Positions 17,401 to 25,443 of a DNA stretch of 64,000 nucleotides are shown piece by piece. The stretch's first letter is position 1, and the number at the start of each line of letters is the position of its first letter. Source of the DNA: Solimonas_A sp052035235 (GTDB lineage Bacteria; Pseudomonadota; Gammaproteobacteria; Nevskiales; Nevskiaceae); NCBI GenBank assembly GCA_052035235.1, contig JBPOHT010000020.1, positions 45,791-109,790 of the forward strand, given 5' to 3'. The notes under the pieces were generated by a model that did no database searches, was not told the origin of the DNA, and saw only the letters and a program-made list of their open reading frames with translations. Position numbers and translations under genes: made by a program.

Positions 17401-18224
17401 AGCTGCATCTTCTGCAGGCGCCCCTGCCCCAGCTCGCCCTTGGCGCGCAGCGTCAGGTCCGTGGCCTGCACCTGCGCACCGGGCAGCAGCCAGTTCCTGA
17501 TCCAGGCCTGGGGAGCCATGCGCCGCAGCTCGGCACTGAAGTCGCCGCTCCAGCTGCGCGGATCGGCAACATCGCCGTCGATGCTCGCCGCCAGCTCCAC
17601 GCGCTCACCGTAGACCGGCGGCAGGCGGATGTCCGCCTCGGCGTCGAAGCCGGAGCGCGTACGATCGATCTCGCCGGCCACCAGCGTGAACTCCGCCGGG
17701 CTGCGGCCCAGGCCGGCATGCGTGAAGCGCACCTCGCAGTTGCTCAGGCGCACGCGCTGGAAGCGGCGCAGTTCCTTGATGAGGCGGTCGTTCTTCGGGA
17801 ACGCCTGGCCGCCCAGGGCGTCGAAGCCGGCGACACTGAGTTGCCCGTTCTCGTCCACGTCGGCGGCGATGCTGAGACCGTTGAGCTCGATGCGCGTCGG
17901 CATCAGCTCACCCAGCAACAGGCGCGCGGTAGAGAACCCCAGGCTGACGCGATCGGCGGTCAGGGCTTCGCTGCCATCCTCGTCGTAGAGCGTGATATCG
18001 GTGAGGTCCAGGCGGGGATACACACCACGCCATACCAGGTTGATGCCGCCGATATCCACCGGACGGTCGGCCACGCGGGTGACCCAGGCGGAGATTTCCT
18101 CGCGATAGCTGGGCAACGCCAGTACGGCCAGTTGGAACACGCCGCTGACGGCCGCGGCAAAGATCACCGTACCGGCGAACAGGGTCACAGCCCAGGTCCA
18201 ATAGCGGCGCCTTACCCGTTCCAT
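14451..18224 (-). CDS. yhdP: YhdP family AsmA-like envelope protein
   Basis: The 1,257-residue protein has an N-terminal membrane anchor (about residues 10-34) and a long beta-rich periplasmic body with repeated AsmA/DUF3971-type strands. It ends in the conserved AsmA-C-like region (VKVYPDVSSGVTLGAALLGG and DKPIDQVTQLSYRVTGGWDNP). YhdP proteins bridge the periplasm and help move phospholipid to the outer membrane. Length is as in the family. The order rng-yhdP-nitrilase-tldD is conserved in many Gammaproteobacteria. Confidence 0.93.
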   Translation of the reverse strand: MERVRRRYWTWAVTLFAGTVIFAAAVSGVFQLAVLALPSYREEISAWVTRVADRPVDIGGINLVWRGVYPRLDLTDITLYDEDGSEALTADRVSLGFSTARLLLGELMPTRIELNGLSIAADVDENGQLSVAGFDALGGQAFPKNDRLIKELRRFQRVRLSNCEVRFTHAGLGRSPAEFTLVAGEIDRTRSGFDAEADIRLPPVYGERVELAASIDGDVADPRSWSGDFSAELRRMAPQAWIRNWLLPGAQVQATDLTLRAKGELGQGRLQKMQLRAESDAFVVARAGRAWQGKELDAQATVIAEDRGWRLDIDRLEQDDQPMLRGHLRYRPLEQQGYELDADIDDLQLGQFTPWLAYLRDASPGLRRAAGLSGELDGLVLRLRRAEDGLHYSLKSDFREIALAGDPALGLRRLSGQFSTTEAAGRLKLAEAPVELRLPREFKAPLAFEALNAELQWQRAAAGWILRAPDFAWRLAGSKGSGRLELQLPDAEGASPVIDLAARFSAENAVALKPFMPVHWGEHLRDWLQQAIRQGRVPRGDLAIRGALSDFPFDKGRAGEWKLDLDVTGADLAFAPDWPAISDIDARLAFRGNGLTIEGDKGRLAGNRIGSVRARIADFHDSLLHIDGEVAGETARFYDFLRNSPLRKPLAGLVNHTRASGPARVAVSLDIPLHHVDATEVAGTVGLDGVQLFYEGLDYPVDDIRGELSFTGHGVESKQLDARLGELVLDAHIEPRAKTAGVVVVEFPFAPKPSGGISDYIPDLVRGKLSGESRWRAELPLDATDAALVLTSDLRGTAVQLPAPLGKAAAESSPIRLSFGADTAPMRIRLDYGQRLGADIAYAREGQALKPRAAQLKLGGGMPPPADGRGMVVTGDLPELDAGPWATILFPPSAPGNAAATPDGLNLREVDLSAKRWMFDDFVLGGMRLRWNPSTEGWRADLSGDAAEGELRYARAGTGLLTGRLKRLGVQTRPQPPVTAAAGEAAPARDPRQWPLLDLDVQHLMAADQELGHLQLRSSRITEGQRLDALSITGGKLDLTATGNWQRNAAGSTAALKFELGSSDAAAVLQSLGFNPTLTAKSSRFTGELSWNAAPRLDWQQASGRVRMDVENGALKAVEPGAGRVLGLLNLYAIPRRLMLDFRDVVSSGLGFDKLSGSFQLGEGQARTSDMEISSTSLRMEMRGRIGLVARDFDQTVKVYPDVSSGVTLGAALLGGPAVGALVLLAQQVLDKPIDQVTQLSYRVTGGWDNPRVERGN

Positions 18225-18316
18225 CAGGAGACTGCGTCAGACATGAAGGATGGGAGGATACCGCGGCGGGCCGGAGAGTTGTGATTTTTCATGCACAATT
18301 GCGCCGGTATACAATC

Positions 18317-18363
18317 AAAATAAAAACCCTGCGCGTGCATATTGTAGAGCATGCACAGCGCAG
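18317..18363 (-). terminator. Rho-independent terminator of rng
   Basis: Read on the minus strand, CTGCGC-T-GTGCAT (18363-18351) pairs with ATGCACGCGCAG (18340-18329) with one bulge, followed by GGGTTTTTATTTT. This cleanly separates rng from yhdP, so yhdP must have its own promoter in the AT-rich 18225-18315 stretch, though I could not define one. Confidence 0.75.
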
Positions 18364-18438
18364 CAAACGGCGGAAAAACAGCTTCTTGCCGCCGTACGTC
18401 CGGGGGTGGAAGCCCCCGTAAGCGGCAGCCTGTAGTGC

Positions 18439-19905
18439 TTATAACGGCACGACGTCGAAACTCTCCTGGCCATAGGTCGATTCGGCCTGGAGACGAATGG
18501 GACGGTTGAGACTGGCCTCGAGTTCCGCCAACCCCAGGGATTCCTCGCCGATCAGGCGCTGGATCACGTCCGTGGCCGCCAGCACCAGGAAGCCCTTGGC
18601 CTCGAACTGACGCGCCGCGCGCTGTACCTCGCGGGCGATCTCGTGGCACACCGTCTCCACCGTCTTGACCGTGCCCCGGCCCTCGCAGGTCGGGCAGGGC
18701 TCGCAGAGGATGTGGCCCAGCGAGTCGCGCGTGCGCTTGCGCGTCATCTCCACCAGCCCCAGCGGCGAGAACGGGTAGACCTGGGTGCGGGCATGGTCGC
18801 CGGACAGGGCACGCTCCAGCGCGCGCAGCACCTGCGCGCGGTGGTCGTCGGACCGCATGTCGATGAAGTCCAGGATGATGATGCCGCCGAGGTTGCGCAG
18901 CCGCAGTTGCCGCGCGATGGCCTGCGCCGCCTCGAGGTTGGTCTTCAGGACCGTCTCCTCCAGGTTGCGGTGGCCGGTGTAGGCACCGGTGTTGACGTCG
19001 ACCGTGGTCATCGCCTCGGTCTGGTCGATGAAGATGTGCCCGCCGGACTTCAGCTCCACGCGCCGGTCCAGCGCACGGCTGATGTCATCCTCGGCGCCGT
19101 AGAGATCGAAGATCGGCGCCGCGCCCTGGTACAACTCGATCTTGGGCGCCGCATGCGGCACGAAGACCTGGGCGAACTGCTGCACGCGATGGAACTCGCC
19201 CATGTTGTCGATACGGATGCGCTCGACGTCGGTGCCCATCAGGTCGCGCAGGATGCGCATCGACAGCGGCAGGTCGCCATGCACCATGGTTCCGGGCTTG
19301 GCGGTCAGCGACAGCTCGCTGATCGAGGTCCACAGGCGCAGCAGGAAGCGCAGATCATTGGCCAGGGCCTCGGGCTCGGCGTTCTCTGCCGCGGTGCGGG
19401 CAATCACGCCGAAGTTCGGTGCCAGCTCCTGCTGTACCTGCTCCAGGATGCCCTTGAGCCGCAGACGCTCCGCCTCGTTCTCGATGCGCGCCGACACTCC
19501 GACGTTGCGCTCGTGCGGCAACAGCACCAGGTAGCGCGAAGGCACGGACAGCAGCTTGGTGAGACGTGCGCCCTTGCTGCCGATGGGATCCTTGACGATC
19601 TGCACCAGCACTTGCTGGCTCTCGTGGACAAGTTGCGTGATCGGCGGCAGTTCCGGCGCATGGCCGCTGCCGTTGGGCGAAGGCACCATGTCTGCCACGT
19701 GCAGGAAGGCCGTGCGCTCCAGGCCGATCTCGACAAAGGCCGCCTGCATGCCGGGCAGCACGCGCTGCACCACGCCCTTGTAGATATTGCCGGTGAGGCC
19801 GTGGCGCGAGGCGCGCTGCACGTGCACCTCCTGCGTCGCGCCGCCCTCAACCAGGGCCACGCGGGTCTCCTGCGGGCCGATGTTGACCAGGATCTCGGTG
19901 CTCAC
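18439..19905 (-). CDS. rng: Ribonuclease G
   Basis: The 488-residue endoribonuclease belongs to the RNase E/G family and processes the 5' end of 16S rRNA and other RNAs. The S1 RNA-binding region (GNIYKGVVQRVLPGMQAAFVEIG) is at residues about 38-60, the catalytic metal site is in FIDQTEAMTTVDVNTG and ILDFIDM, and the zinc-link cysteines are in CEPCPTCEGRG. It lacks the long C-terminal scaffold of RNase E. Its ATG overlaps the maf stop by four bases. Confidence 0.97.
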   Translation of the reverse strand: MSTEILVNIGPQETRVALVEGGATQEVHVQRASRHGLTGNIYKGVVQRVLPGMQAAFVEIGLERTAFLHVADMVPSPNGSGHAPELPPITQLVHESQQVLVQIVKDPIGSKGARLTKLLSVPSRYLVLLPHERNVGVSARIENEAERLRLKGILEQVQQELAPNFGVIARTAAENAEPEALANDLRFLLRLWTSISELSLTAKPGTMVHGDLPLSMRILRDLMGTDVERIRIDNMGEFHRVQQFAQVFVPHAAPKIELYQGAAPIFDLYGAEDDISRALDRRVELKSGGHIFIDQTEAMTTVDVNTGAYTGHRNLEETVLKTNLEAAQAIARQLRLRNLGGIIILDFIDMRSDDHRAQVLRALERALSGDHARTQVYPFSPLGLVEMTRKRTRDSLGHILCEPCPTCEGRGTVKTVETVCHEIAREVQRAARQFEAKGFLVLAATDVIQRLIGEESLGLAELEASLNRPIRLQAESTYGQESFDVVPL

Positions 19906-20477
19906 TTCGCGCCCCCGATACCGAAGGCGCCCAGCAGCTCCACCGTCTCGTACAGCGGCAGGCCCACCACGCCGCTGTAGCTGCCCTGGATCTCGCGGAT
20001 GAACTGAGCGCCCAGGCCCTGTATACCGTAGCCGCCAGCCTTGTCCGCCGGCTCGCCGCTGTCCCAGTAGGCCGCTGCGGCCGCGGGCGTTACCGCCCCG
20101 AAGCGCACGCGCGTCACCGACAGCTGCGTCTCCACGCGGTCGCCCTGCACCAGCGCCACGGCCGAATAGACCTCGTGCTCGCGGTCGGCCAGCGCCGCCA
20201 ACAGCTCCAGCGCATGGGCGCGGTCGCGCGGCTTGCCCAGGATGCGGCCGTCCAGCACCACGTCGGTATCGGCGCCCAGCACCGGCAGCGGGCGCGGCGC
20301 CAGGGCCTGCGCGGCCAGGGCCTTCTCGCGGGCCATGCGCAGGGCATAGTCGGCAGGCGCTTCGGCGGGGCCGGGCTCTTCGGGAATGTCGGCGGGCAGC
20401 ACTTCGAAATCGAGGCCGAGCTGCTGCAGCAGCTCCTGGCGCCGGGGTGAACGGGAGGCGAGATAAAAGTCGGTCAT
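19902..20477 (-). CDS. maf: Maf family nucleotide pyrophosphatase
   Basis: The 191-residue protein begins MTDFYLASRSPRRQELL, the Maf signature, and has GADTDVVLDG and the SGEPADKAGGYGIQG motif. Maf proteins hydrolyse nucleoside triphosphates, commonly dTTP/UTP or modified nucleotides. The maf-rng pair is conserved across Proteobacteria. The ATG at 20477 is chosen because it starts the SxSPRR motif; sequence upstream in frame is not conserved-looking. Confidence 0.95.
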   Translation of the reverse strand: MTDFYLASRSPRRQELLQQLGLDFEVLPADIPEEPGPAEAPADYALRMAREKALAAQALAPRPLPVLGADTDVVLDGRILGKPRDRAHALELLAALADREHEVYSAVALVQGDRVETQLSVTRVRFGAVTPAAAAAYWDSGEPADKAGGYGIQGLGAQFIREIQGSYSGVVGLPLYETVELLGAFGIGGAK

Positions 20478-20581
20478 GGACGGATTCTGCCCGGCCCGCC
20501 GGGGAAAATCTCCCGCCTTTGTGACGAGGAAGGTCGTGCGCCTTGCCTGGAAGCCCCAGGCGAGGTGATCAGGCGCGGCAA

Positions 20582-21052
20582 TCAGGCACGGTGATAGGGG
20601 TGGTTCGACAGCAGCGTCCAGGCCCGGTAGAGCTGCTCGGCCACCATCACCCGCACCATGCCGTGAGGCAGCGTCAGGCGCGACAGCGACCAGCGGCGGT
20701 CGGCGCGTTGCAGCACCTCCGGCGCGTGGCCGTCGGGGCCGCCGATCAGCAGACAGGTATCGCGACCGGAGGCCATCCAGCGCTTCAGCTCGCCGGACCA
20801 CTCCTTGCTGCCCAGGGATTCGCCATGCTCGTCCAGCGCGATGATCGCGCAGTCGCGCGGCACGGCCTTGAGGATCTTCTCGCCCTCGGCCTGCTTGAGC
20901 CGCGCGATATCGGCGTTCTTGCCGCGTTCCGCCACCGGGATCTCCACCAGCTGCACGCGGCACTCGCGCGGCATGCGGCCGCTGTAGTCGTCGTAGGCGG
21001 TCTCCACCCAGCCGGGCATGCGCGTGCCCACGGCGATCAGGTGGATCTTCAT
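20582..21052 (-). CDS. rlmH: 23S rRNA (pseudouridine(1915)-N3)-methyltransferase
   Basis: The 156-residue SPOUT-class methyltransferase begins MKIHLIAVGTRMP. It contains LLIGGPDGHAPEV, which forms the trefoil-knot cofactor site, and ends in the conserved LLSNHPYHRA. It methylates pseudouridine 1915 in 23S rRNA of assembled ribosomes. It lies five bases after rsfS, its usual partner. Confidence 0.97.
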   Translation of the reverse strand: MKIHLIAVGTRMPGWVETAYDDYSGRMPRECRVQLVEIPVAERGKNADIARLKQAEGEKILKAVPRDCAIIALDEHGESLGSKEWSGELKRWMASGRDTCLLIGGPDGHAPEVLQRADRRWSLSRLTLPHGMVRVMVAEQLYRAWTLLSNHPYHRA

Positions 21053-21057
21053 CCGGC

Positions 21058-21615
21058 CTACTTCTTCTTCGCCGGAGCCTTCTTCACCGCGGGCTTCTTC
21101 GCGACGGCCTTCTTGGCGGCCGGCGACTTGGCCGCCGGCTTGCGTGCCGCGGACTTCTTCGCGGGGGCCTTGGCGGCAGGTTTCGCGGCAGGTTTCGCGG
21201 CAGTTTTCTTGGCGACCTTGGGCTTGCCCTCGGCCTTGGGCTTGGCCGCAGCCTTCTTCTTGGGCTTCGCCTCTTCCGGTTCTTCCGGCGGAGCGATATC
21301 CCAGAGCTTTTCCAGCTGGTAGTGGATGCGGGCCTGCGCCTGCATCACATGCACCACCACGCTGCCCAGGTCCACCAGCACCCAGTCGCTGCCGTCGGCG
21401 CCTTCCATGCCCAGCGGCCGGTAGCCGGCTTCGCGCGCGGTATCGGCCACGTTGTCGGCCAGCGACTTGACGTGGCGGGTGGAGGTGCCGGTGCAGAGGA
21501 TCATCCAGTCCGTCACCGTGGTCAGGTGCGCGACATCCAGCACCTTGATGTCAGTGCCCTTGATGTCTTCGAGGGCTTCCTTGGCAATCTGGACCAGCTT
21601 AGTGGGTTTTGGCAT
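21058..21615 (-). CDS. rsfS: Ribosomal silencing factor RsfS with a histone H1-like tail
   Basis: Residues 1 to about 105 are a complete RsfS/Iojap domain (DIKVLDVAHLTTVTDWMILCTGTSTRHVKSLADNV; GSDWVLVDLGSVVVHVM). This domain binds ribosomal protein uL14 and blocks subunit joining when nutrients are scarce. From about residue 115 the protein carries a 70-residue Lys/Ala/Pro tail made of PAAK, PKAEGK and KKPAVKK units, like bacterial histone H1 or AlgP tails. The family usually ends near 105-120 residues. The ATG at 21615 overlaps the nadD 3' end by 17 bases. Confidence 0.92.
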   Translation of the reverse strand: MPKPTKLVQIAKEALEDIKGTDIKVLDVAHLTTVTDWMILCTGTSTRHVKSLADNVADTAREAGYRPLGMEGADGSDWVLVDLGSVVVHVMQAQARIHYQLEKLWDIAPPEEPEEAKPKKKAAAKPKAEGKPKVAKKTAAKPAAKPAAKAPAKKSAARKPAAKSPAAKKAVAKKPAVKKAPAKKK

Positions 21616-22264
21616 CGTCGTCCTGTGTCAGCGCCGCGGTATCGGCGGCGGTCAGCGAATTGAGTATGGCATCGGGCACCAAGCCCCGCACCGACTGCCC
21701 CAGCTTGAGCAGGCGACGGATGCGCGTAGAGGAAATATCCAGCACCGGCACGTCCAGGCGCATCCAGCGTCCGGCGGGCCCCTGCCGCAGTACGGCTGGA
21801 TCGGAGGTCTCGCGGCCCGCCAGCACGGCGGCGGTTTCCGGCGGCGGCTCCAGCCGCGTGTCGGCGCGGGCGATCACCACCAGGTGCGCCAGCTCCAGCA
21901 GTTGCGGCCAGCGGTTCCAGCAATGCAGGTGGGCGAAGGCATCCGCACCCATCAGCAGCACCAGCGGCGTCTCCGGGAATTCGGCGCGCAACGCGGCCAG
22001 CGTATCCACGGTATAGGACACGCCGCCACGGCGGATCTCGCCATCGTCGGCCACCAGGCCCGGCTCGCGGCGGATGCCGAGCTTGAGCCATTCCAGGCGC
22101 CGCTGCGGCGACACCTTGGAGGCCGAGCGGTGTGCCGGCAACGCCGTGGGCACCAGGCGCACCTGGTCCAGCTCCAGGCGCTCGCGCGCCTCGATGGCCA
22201 GGCGCAGATGCCCGTGGTGGAACGGCGCGAAGGCGCCGCCGAAGATGCCGATCGGGCCTTTCAG
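21599..22264 (-). CDS. nadD: Nicotinate-nucleotide adenylyltransferase, start codon abnormal
   Basis: The reading frame encodes a complete 221-residue NadD, which makes nicotinate adenine dinucleotide. It has the substrate motif GIFGGAFAPFHHGHL near its start, LLMGADAF in the middle and ISSTRIRRLL near the end. No ATG, GTG or TTG lies between the in-frame stop at 22280-22282 and this motif. The codon that aligns with the expected start is CTG at 22264-22262, seven bases after GAGGA. An ATG one frame away (22272-22270) suggests that a one-base deletion is the alternative. The GTG at 22162 would delete the active site. It follows proA by 15 bases. Confidence 0.85.
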   Translation of the reverse strand: MKGPIGIFGGAFAPFHHGHLRLAIEARERLELDQVRLVPTALPAHRSASKVSPQRRLEWLKLGIRREPGLVADDGEIRRGGVSYTVDTLAALRAEFPETPLVLLMGADAFAHLHCWNRWPQLLELAHLVVIARADTRLEPPPETAAVLAGRETSDPAVLRQGPAGRWMRLDVPVLDISSTRIRRLLKLGQSVRGLVPDAILNSLTAADTAALTQDDDAKTH

Positions 22265-22279
22265 GCGCTCATCCTCGGA

Positions 22280-23575
22280 TCATCTGACACTGCCATCACC
22301 CAGCACCACCCACTTCAGCGAGGTCAGGCCTTCCAGGCCGACCGGCCCGCGGGCGTGGAACTTGTCGGTGCTGATGCCGATCTCCGCGCCCAGGCCGTAC
22401 TCGTAGCCGTCGGCGAAGCGGGTCGAGGCATTGACCATCACCGAGCTGGAGTCCACTTCACGCAGGAAGCGGCGTACCTTGCTGTAGTTCTCGGTGACGA
22501 TCGAATCGGTGTGGTGCGAGCCGTAGGTTTCGATGTGGTCGATCGCCTGGTCCAGGCCGTCGACCACGCGCACCGACAGGATCGGCGCCAGGTACTCGGT
22601 GCGCCAGTCCTCTTCGGTCGCCGGGCGGGCGTCGGTGAGGATGCGGCGGGTGCGCTCGCAGCCGCGGATCTCCACGCCAGCCTCGGCGTAGATCTGGCCC
22701 AGGGTCGGCAGCACGCGCTCGGCCACGGGCGCATCGACCAGCAGCGTCTCCATGGTGTTGCAGGTGCCGTAGCGCTGGGTCTTGGCGTTCACCGCCACCG
22801 CCACCGCCTTCTCCAGGTCGGCCTCGGCGTCGATGTAGACGTGGCAGATGCCGTCCAGGTGCTTGATCACCGGCACGCGCGCGGCCTCGGCCACGGCCGC
22901 GACCAGGCCCTTGCCGCCACGCGGGATGATGACGTCGATGAATTCCGGCATCGCCACCATCTCGGTGACGGTGCGGCGGTCGGTGATGTCCAGCACCTGC
23001 ACCGCGTCGCGCGGCAGGCCGGTGTCGGTCAGCGCACGCTCGATGCAGCGGGCAATCGCCAGGTTGGACTGCAGCGCCTCGGAGCCGCCGCGCAGGATCG
23101 CGGCATTGCCCGACTTCAGGCACAGCACCGCGGCGTCGGCCGTCACGTTGGGACGCGACTCGTAGATGATGCCCACCACGCCCAGCGGCGCGCGCATGCG
23201 GCCCACCTGGATGCCGGAGGGGCGCAGCTTCAGGTCGCTCAGCTCACCCACCGGGTCCGGCAGGGCGGCGACCTGGCGCACACCGTCCGCCATGGCGGCG
23301 ATGCGGTCGGGGTTCAGCTCGAGACGGTCCAGCAGCGCGTCATCCAGCTTGCGCGAGCGGCCCTCGCGCATGTCGATGGCGTTGGCCTCGAGGATGGCCT
23401 TGGACTCGGCGATCAGGATTTCGGCCAGCGCGAACAGGCAGGCGTTCTTGGCGCCGGTGTCGGCGCGCGCCAGCGCACGGCTGGCAGCCCGCGCTTTAAC
23501 GCCCTTTTCGCGCATGTAGGCGGCAATATCGTCGGCTTTCGCCGCTTTTGCCTTGGTGTTGGTGGTGGGACTCAT
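22280..23575 (-). CDS. proA: Glutamate-5-semialdehyde dehydrogenase
   Basis: The 431-residue enzyme reduces gamma-glutamyl phosphate with NADPH in proline synthesis. Family motifs are GVVGIIYESRPNVTADAAVLCLKSGNAAILRGG, the catalytic cysteine in KTQRYGTCNTMETLL, and RFADGYEYGLGAEIGIST. The N-terminal extension of about 15 residues is Lys/Ala-rich. Its start overlaps the holA stop by four bases. proB is not in the window. Confidence 0.97.
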   Translation of the reverse strand: MSPTTNTKAKAAKADDIAAYMREKGVKARAASRALARADTGAKNACLFALAEILIAESKAILEANAIDMREGRSRKLDDALLDRLELNPDRIAAMADGVRQVAALPDPVGELSDLKLRPSGIQVGRMRAPLGVVGIIYESRPNVTADAAVLCLKSGNAAILRGGSEALQSNLAIARCIERALTDTGLPRDAVQVLDITDRRTVTEMVAMPEFIDVIIPRGGKGLVAAVAEAARVPVIKHLDGICHVYIDAEADLEKAVAVAVNAKTQRYGTCNTMETLLVDAPVAERVLPTLGQIYAEAGVEIRGCERTRRILTDARPATEEDWRTEYLAPILSVRVVDGLDQAIDHIETYGSHHTDSIVTENYSKVRRFLREVDSSSVMVNASTRFADGYEYGLGAEIGISTDKFHARGPVGLEGLTSLKWVVLGDGSVR

Positions 23576-24594
23576 ACGGCTTCAGTTTTCCGGGTACCGC
23601 TGATGTTGAGCACCAATGTTAGCAAGTCTTCCCAGGCCGCCGCTTCCTGGCCGGTCTTGACCCCCTGGTCGATGCGGGCACAGAGGCGCAGCCACTCCAT
23701 GATCTCGCCGGGCCGGCTGCGCGGCAGGGCCTTCAGGTAAGGCTCCATGCGCGCCTTCTGGATACCGGCGTCATAGCAGGCCGCATTGGCGTCGCGGGTG
23801 CGGGCGAAGGCCAGCGAGGCCTTGGACAGCTGCCGCAGGCTCCAGACCAGCGCGCCCAGGATTTCCAGGGCCGCCACCCCCTCCTCGCGCAGGCGCTCCA
23901 GGCTGCGCACCGCGCCAGCGCCGTCGCCGGTCAGGGCGCGGGCATTGAGGTCGAAGGCCTCGTAGCGCGCACTGTCGGCCACCGCCTGCTCCAGCTGCTC
24001 CAGTCCGATGGTCTGGCCTGGGAACAGCAGCTTGAGCTTCTCCAGGTCCTGCGCCGCGGCCAGCAGGTTGCCCTCGGTGCGCTCCACCAGCAGCTTCATG
24101 GCGTCGGCGTCGATCTGCAGCTTGGCAGCCTTGGCGCGCGCCGCCAGCCAGCCGGGAAATTCGGCTGGCTTCATCGGCTCGAAGTACAGCGATGCTCCCG
24201 CGTTCTCCAGGGCCTGGTACCAACTGCCCTGGCGCGAGCGCCACTCGATGGGGCCAGACTGCAGGATGAACAGCGTGTCGCGCGACAGCTGCGGAATCAG
24301 CTGCTGCAGCATCTTGCTGCCCTCCACGCCCGGCGCGCCGTTCGGCAGGTTCAGCTCGACGATGCGCTGGGTGGCGAACAGCGACATGCTGGCGCAGGAA
24401 TCGGCCAGCTGCTGCCAGTTGAATCCGCGTTCGACATCCAGCACCTCGCGCTCCGAGAACCCCGCCTTGCGGGCGGCGGCGCGGATCGCGTCCAGCGACT
24501 CCTGCATCAGCAGCGGTTCCTCGCCCGCGACGACGTACAGGGGCGCCAGCCCCTGGGCGAGATGCGCGGACAGCTGGTTGAGGGTAAGACGCAA
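23572..24594 (-). CDS. holA: DNA polymerase III subunit delta
   Basis: The protein (340 residues from the TTG at 24594) aligns by eye with HolA throughout: RLTLNQLSAHL at the start, YVVAGEEPLLMQESLDAIR, the WLAARAKAAKLQID and EGNLLAAAQDLEKLKLL motifs, then the C-terminal collar domain. Delta opens the beta sliding clamp during loading. No ATG is available; the TTG at 24594 matches the family N-terminus, with another TTG 21 codons upstream. lptE, normally adjacent, is absent and coq7 is divergent instead. Confidence 0.94.
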   Translation of the reverse strand: MRLTLNQLSAHLAQGLAPLYVVAGEEPLLMQESLDAIRAAARKAGFSEREVLDVERGFNWQQLADSCASMSLFATQRIVELNLPNGAPGVEGSKMLQQLIPQLSRDTLFILQSGPIEWRSRQGSWYQALENAGASLYFEPMKPAEFPGWLAARAKAAKLQIDADAMKLLVERTEGNLLAAAQDLEKLKLLFPGQTIGLEQLEQAVADSARYEAFDLNARALTGDGAGAVRSLERLREEGVAALEILGALVWSLRQLSKASLAFARTRDANAACYDAGIQKARMEPYLKALPRSRPGEIMEWLRLCARIDQGVKTGQEAAAWEDLLTLVLNISGTRKTEAV

Positions 24595-24691
24595 GGCGGC
24601 GGACCGTTGAAAAGGGATCGGCCATTCTACCCGGCCGGCGCCGTTCGGCGGCGTCAACGAAAAATGATGCCGGAAGCTCTAGAATCAAGCC

Positions 24692-25327
24692 ATGAGCCGC
24701 GACTACACCCCCGCCGACCGTCTCCTGAACCGCCTGGGCCAGGGCCTGGCCCTGCTGGCGCCCAAGCCGGCGCACCGCGCCAACCCGGCCGACCGCCTGC
24801 CGGAAGCCGAGCTGGCCGAACCCGAGCGCCTGCACACCGCCGGGCTGATGCGCATCAACCACGCCGGCGAGATCGCCGCCCAGGCCCTGTACCACGGCCA
24901 GGCCTTCGTCGCCCGCGACGGCAAGGTGCGCGACCACCTGCTGGCCGCCGCCCACGAGGAGCAGGACCACCTGCAGTGGTGCGAGGAGCGCCTGCGCGAA
25001 CTGGGCTCCAGTCCCAGCAAGCTGCAGCCGCTGTGGTACGCCGGCTCCTTCGCCATCGGCGCCGCCGCCGGCCTGGCCGGCGACCGCTGGAGCCTGGGCT
25101 TCGTCGAGGAGACCGAAAAGCAGGTCTCCGAGCACCTGGACGAGCACCTGCGCGAGCTGCCGGACGCCGACCAGCGCAGCCGCGCCATCCTCAAGACCAT
25201 GCGCGACGACGAGGCCCGCCACGCCAGCGAGGCTCAGGAAGCCGGCGCCCGCCCCCTGCCCTACCCGGTGCGCGAGCTGATGCGGCGCGTGGCGGACGTG
25301 ATGAAGAAGGGCGCGTACAAGTTCTGA
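24692..25327 (+). CDS. coq7: Demethoxyubiquinol hydroxylase
   Basis: The 211-residue di-iron monooxygenase hydroxylates 2-polyprenyl-3-methyl-6-methoxy-benzoquinol in ubiquinone synthesis. Ferritin-like ligands appear as MRINHAGEIAAQALYHGQ, HEEQDHLQWCEERL, and the C-terminal MRDDEARHASEA. Presence of Coq7 implies aerobic ubiquinone-based respiration. The C-terminal half is the usual short helical bundle. A pair of REP-like hairpins and a terminator follow. Confidence 0.96.
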   Translation: MSRDYTPADRLLNRLGQGLALLAPKPAHRANPADRLPEAELAEPERLHTAGLMRINHAGEIAAQALYHGQAFVARDGKVRDHLLAAAHEEQDHLQWCEERLRELGSSPSKLQPLWYAGSFAIGAAAGLAGDRWSLGFVEETEKQVSEHLDEHLRELPDADQRSRAILKTMRDDEARHASEAQEAGARPLPYPVRELMRRVADVMKKGAYKF

Positions 25328-25348
25328 GCGCGACTTCTGGCCCTCTTG

Positions 25349-25367
25349 CCTCTCCCCTCGGGAGAGG
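25349..25367. repeat. REP-like palindrome, first of an inverted pair
   Basis: CCTCTCCC/CTC/GGGAGAGG. With the hairpin at 25444-25466 it flanks about 75 bases containing GGTGAGGG and its inverse CCCTCACC, so the two hairpins form a REP doublet in inverse orientation. Confidence 0.65.
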
Positions 25368-25443
25368 TCGCGCGTAGCGCGGGTGAGGGACGCGCGAACA
25401 TCTGGCAGCAGCGCTCCGCTTCATCCGCGCCCCTCACCCCTGC

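Noticed and set aside
14136..18284. Very long open frame on the plus strand opposite yhdP
   Set aside because: High GC leaves antisense frames open. The minus-strand yhdP has domain motifs, a membrane anchor and conserved neighbours; the antisense product is Arg/Gln/Ala/His-rich with no motif.
18225..18315. Crp-type binding site (TGTGA...GCACA) upstream of yhdP
   Set aside because: The half-sites are eight rather than six bases apart and the second half deviates from TCACA.
21599..22162. nadD starting at the GTG at 22162
   Set aside because: This start would remove the GIFGG and HHGH nucleotide-binding motif, without which NadD cannot work.
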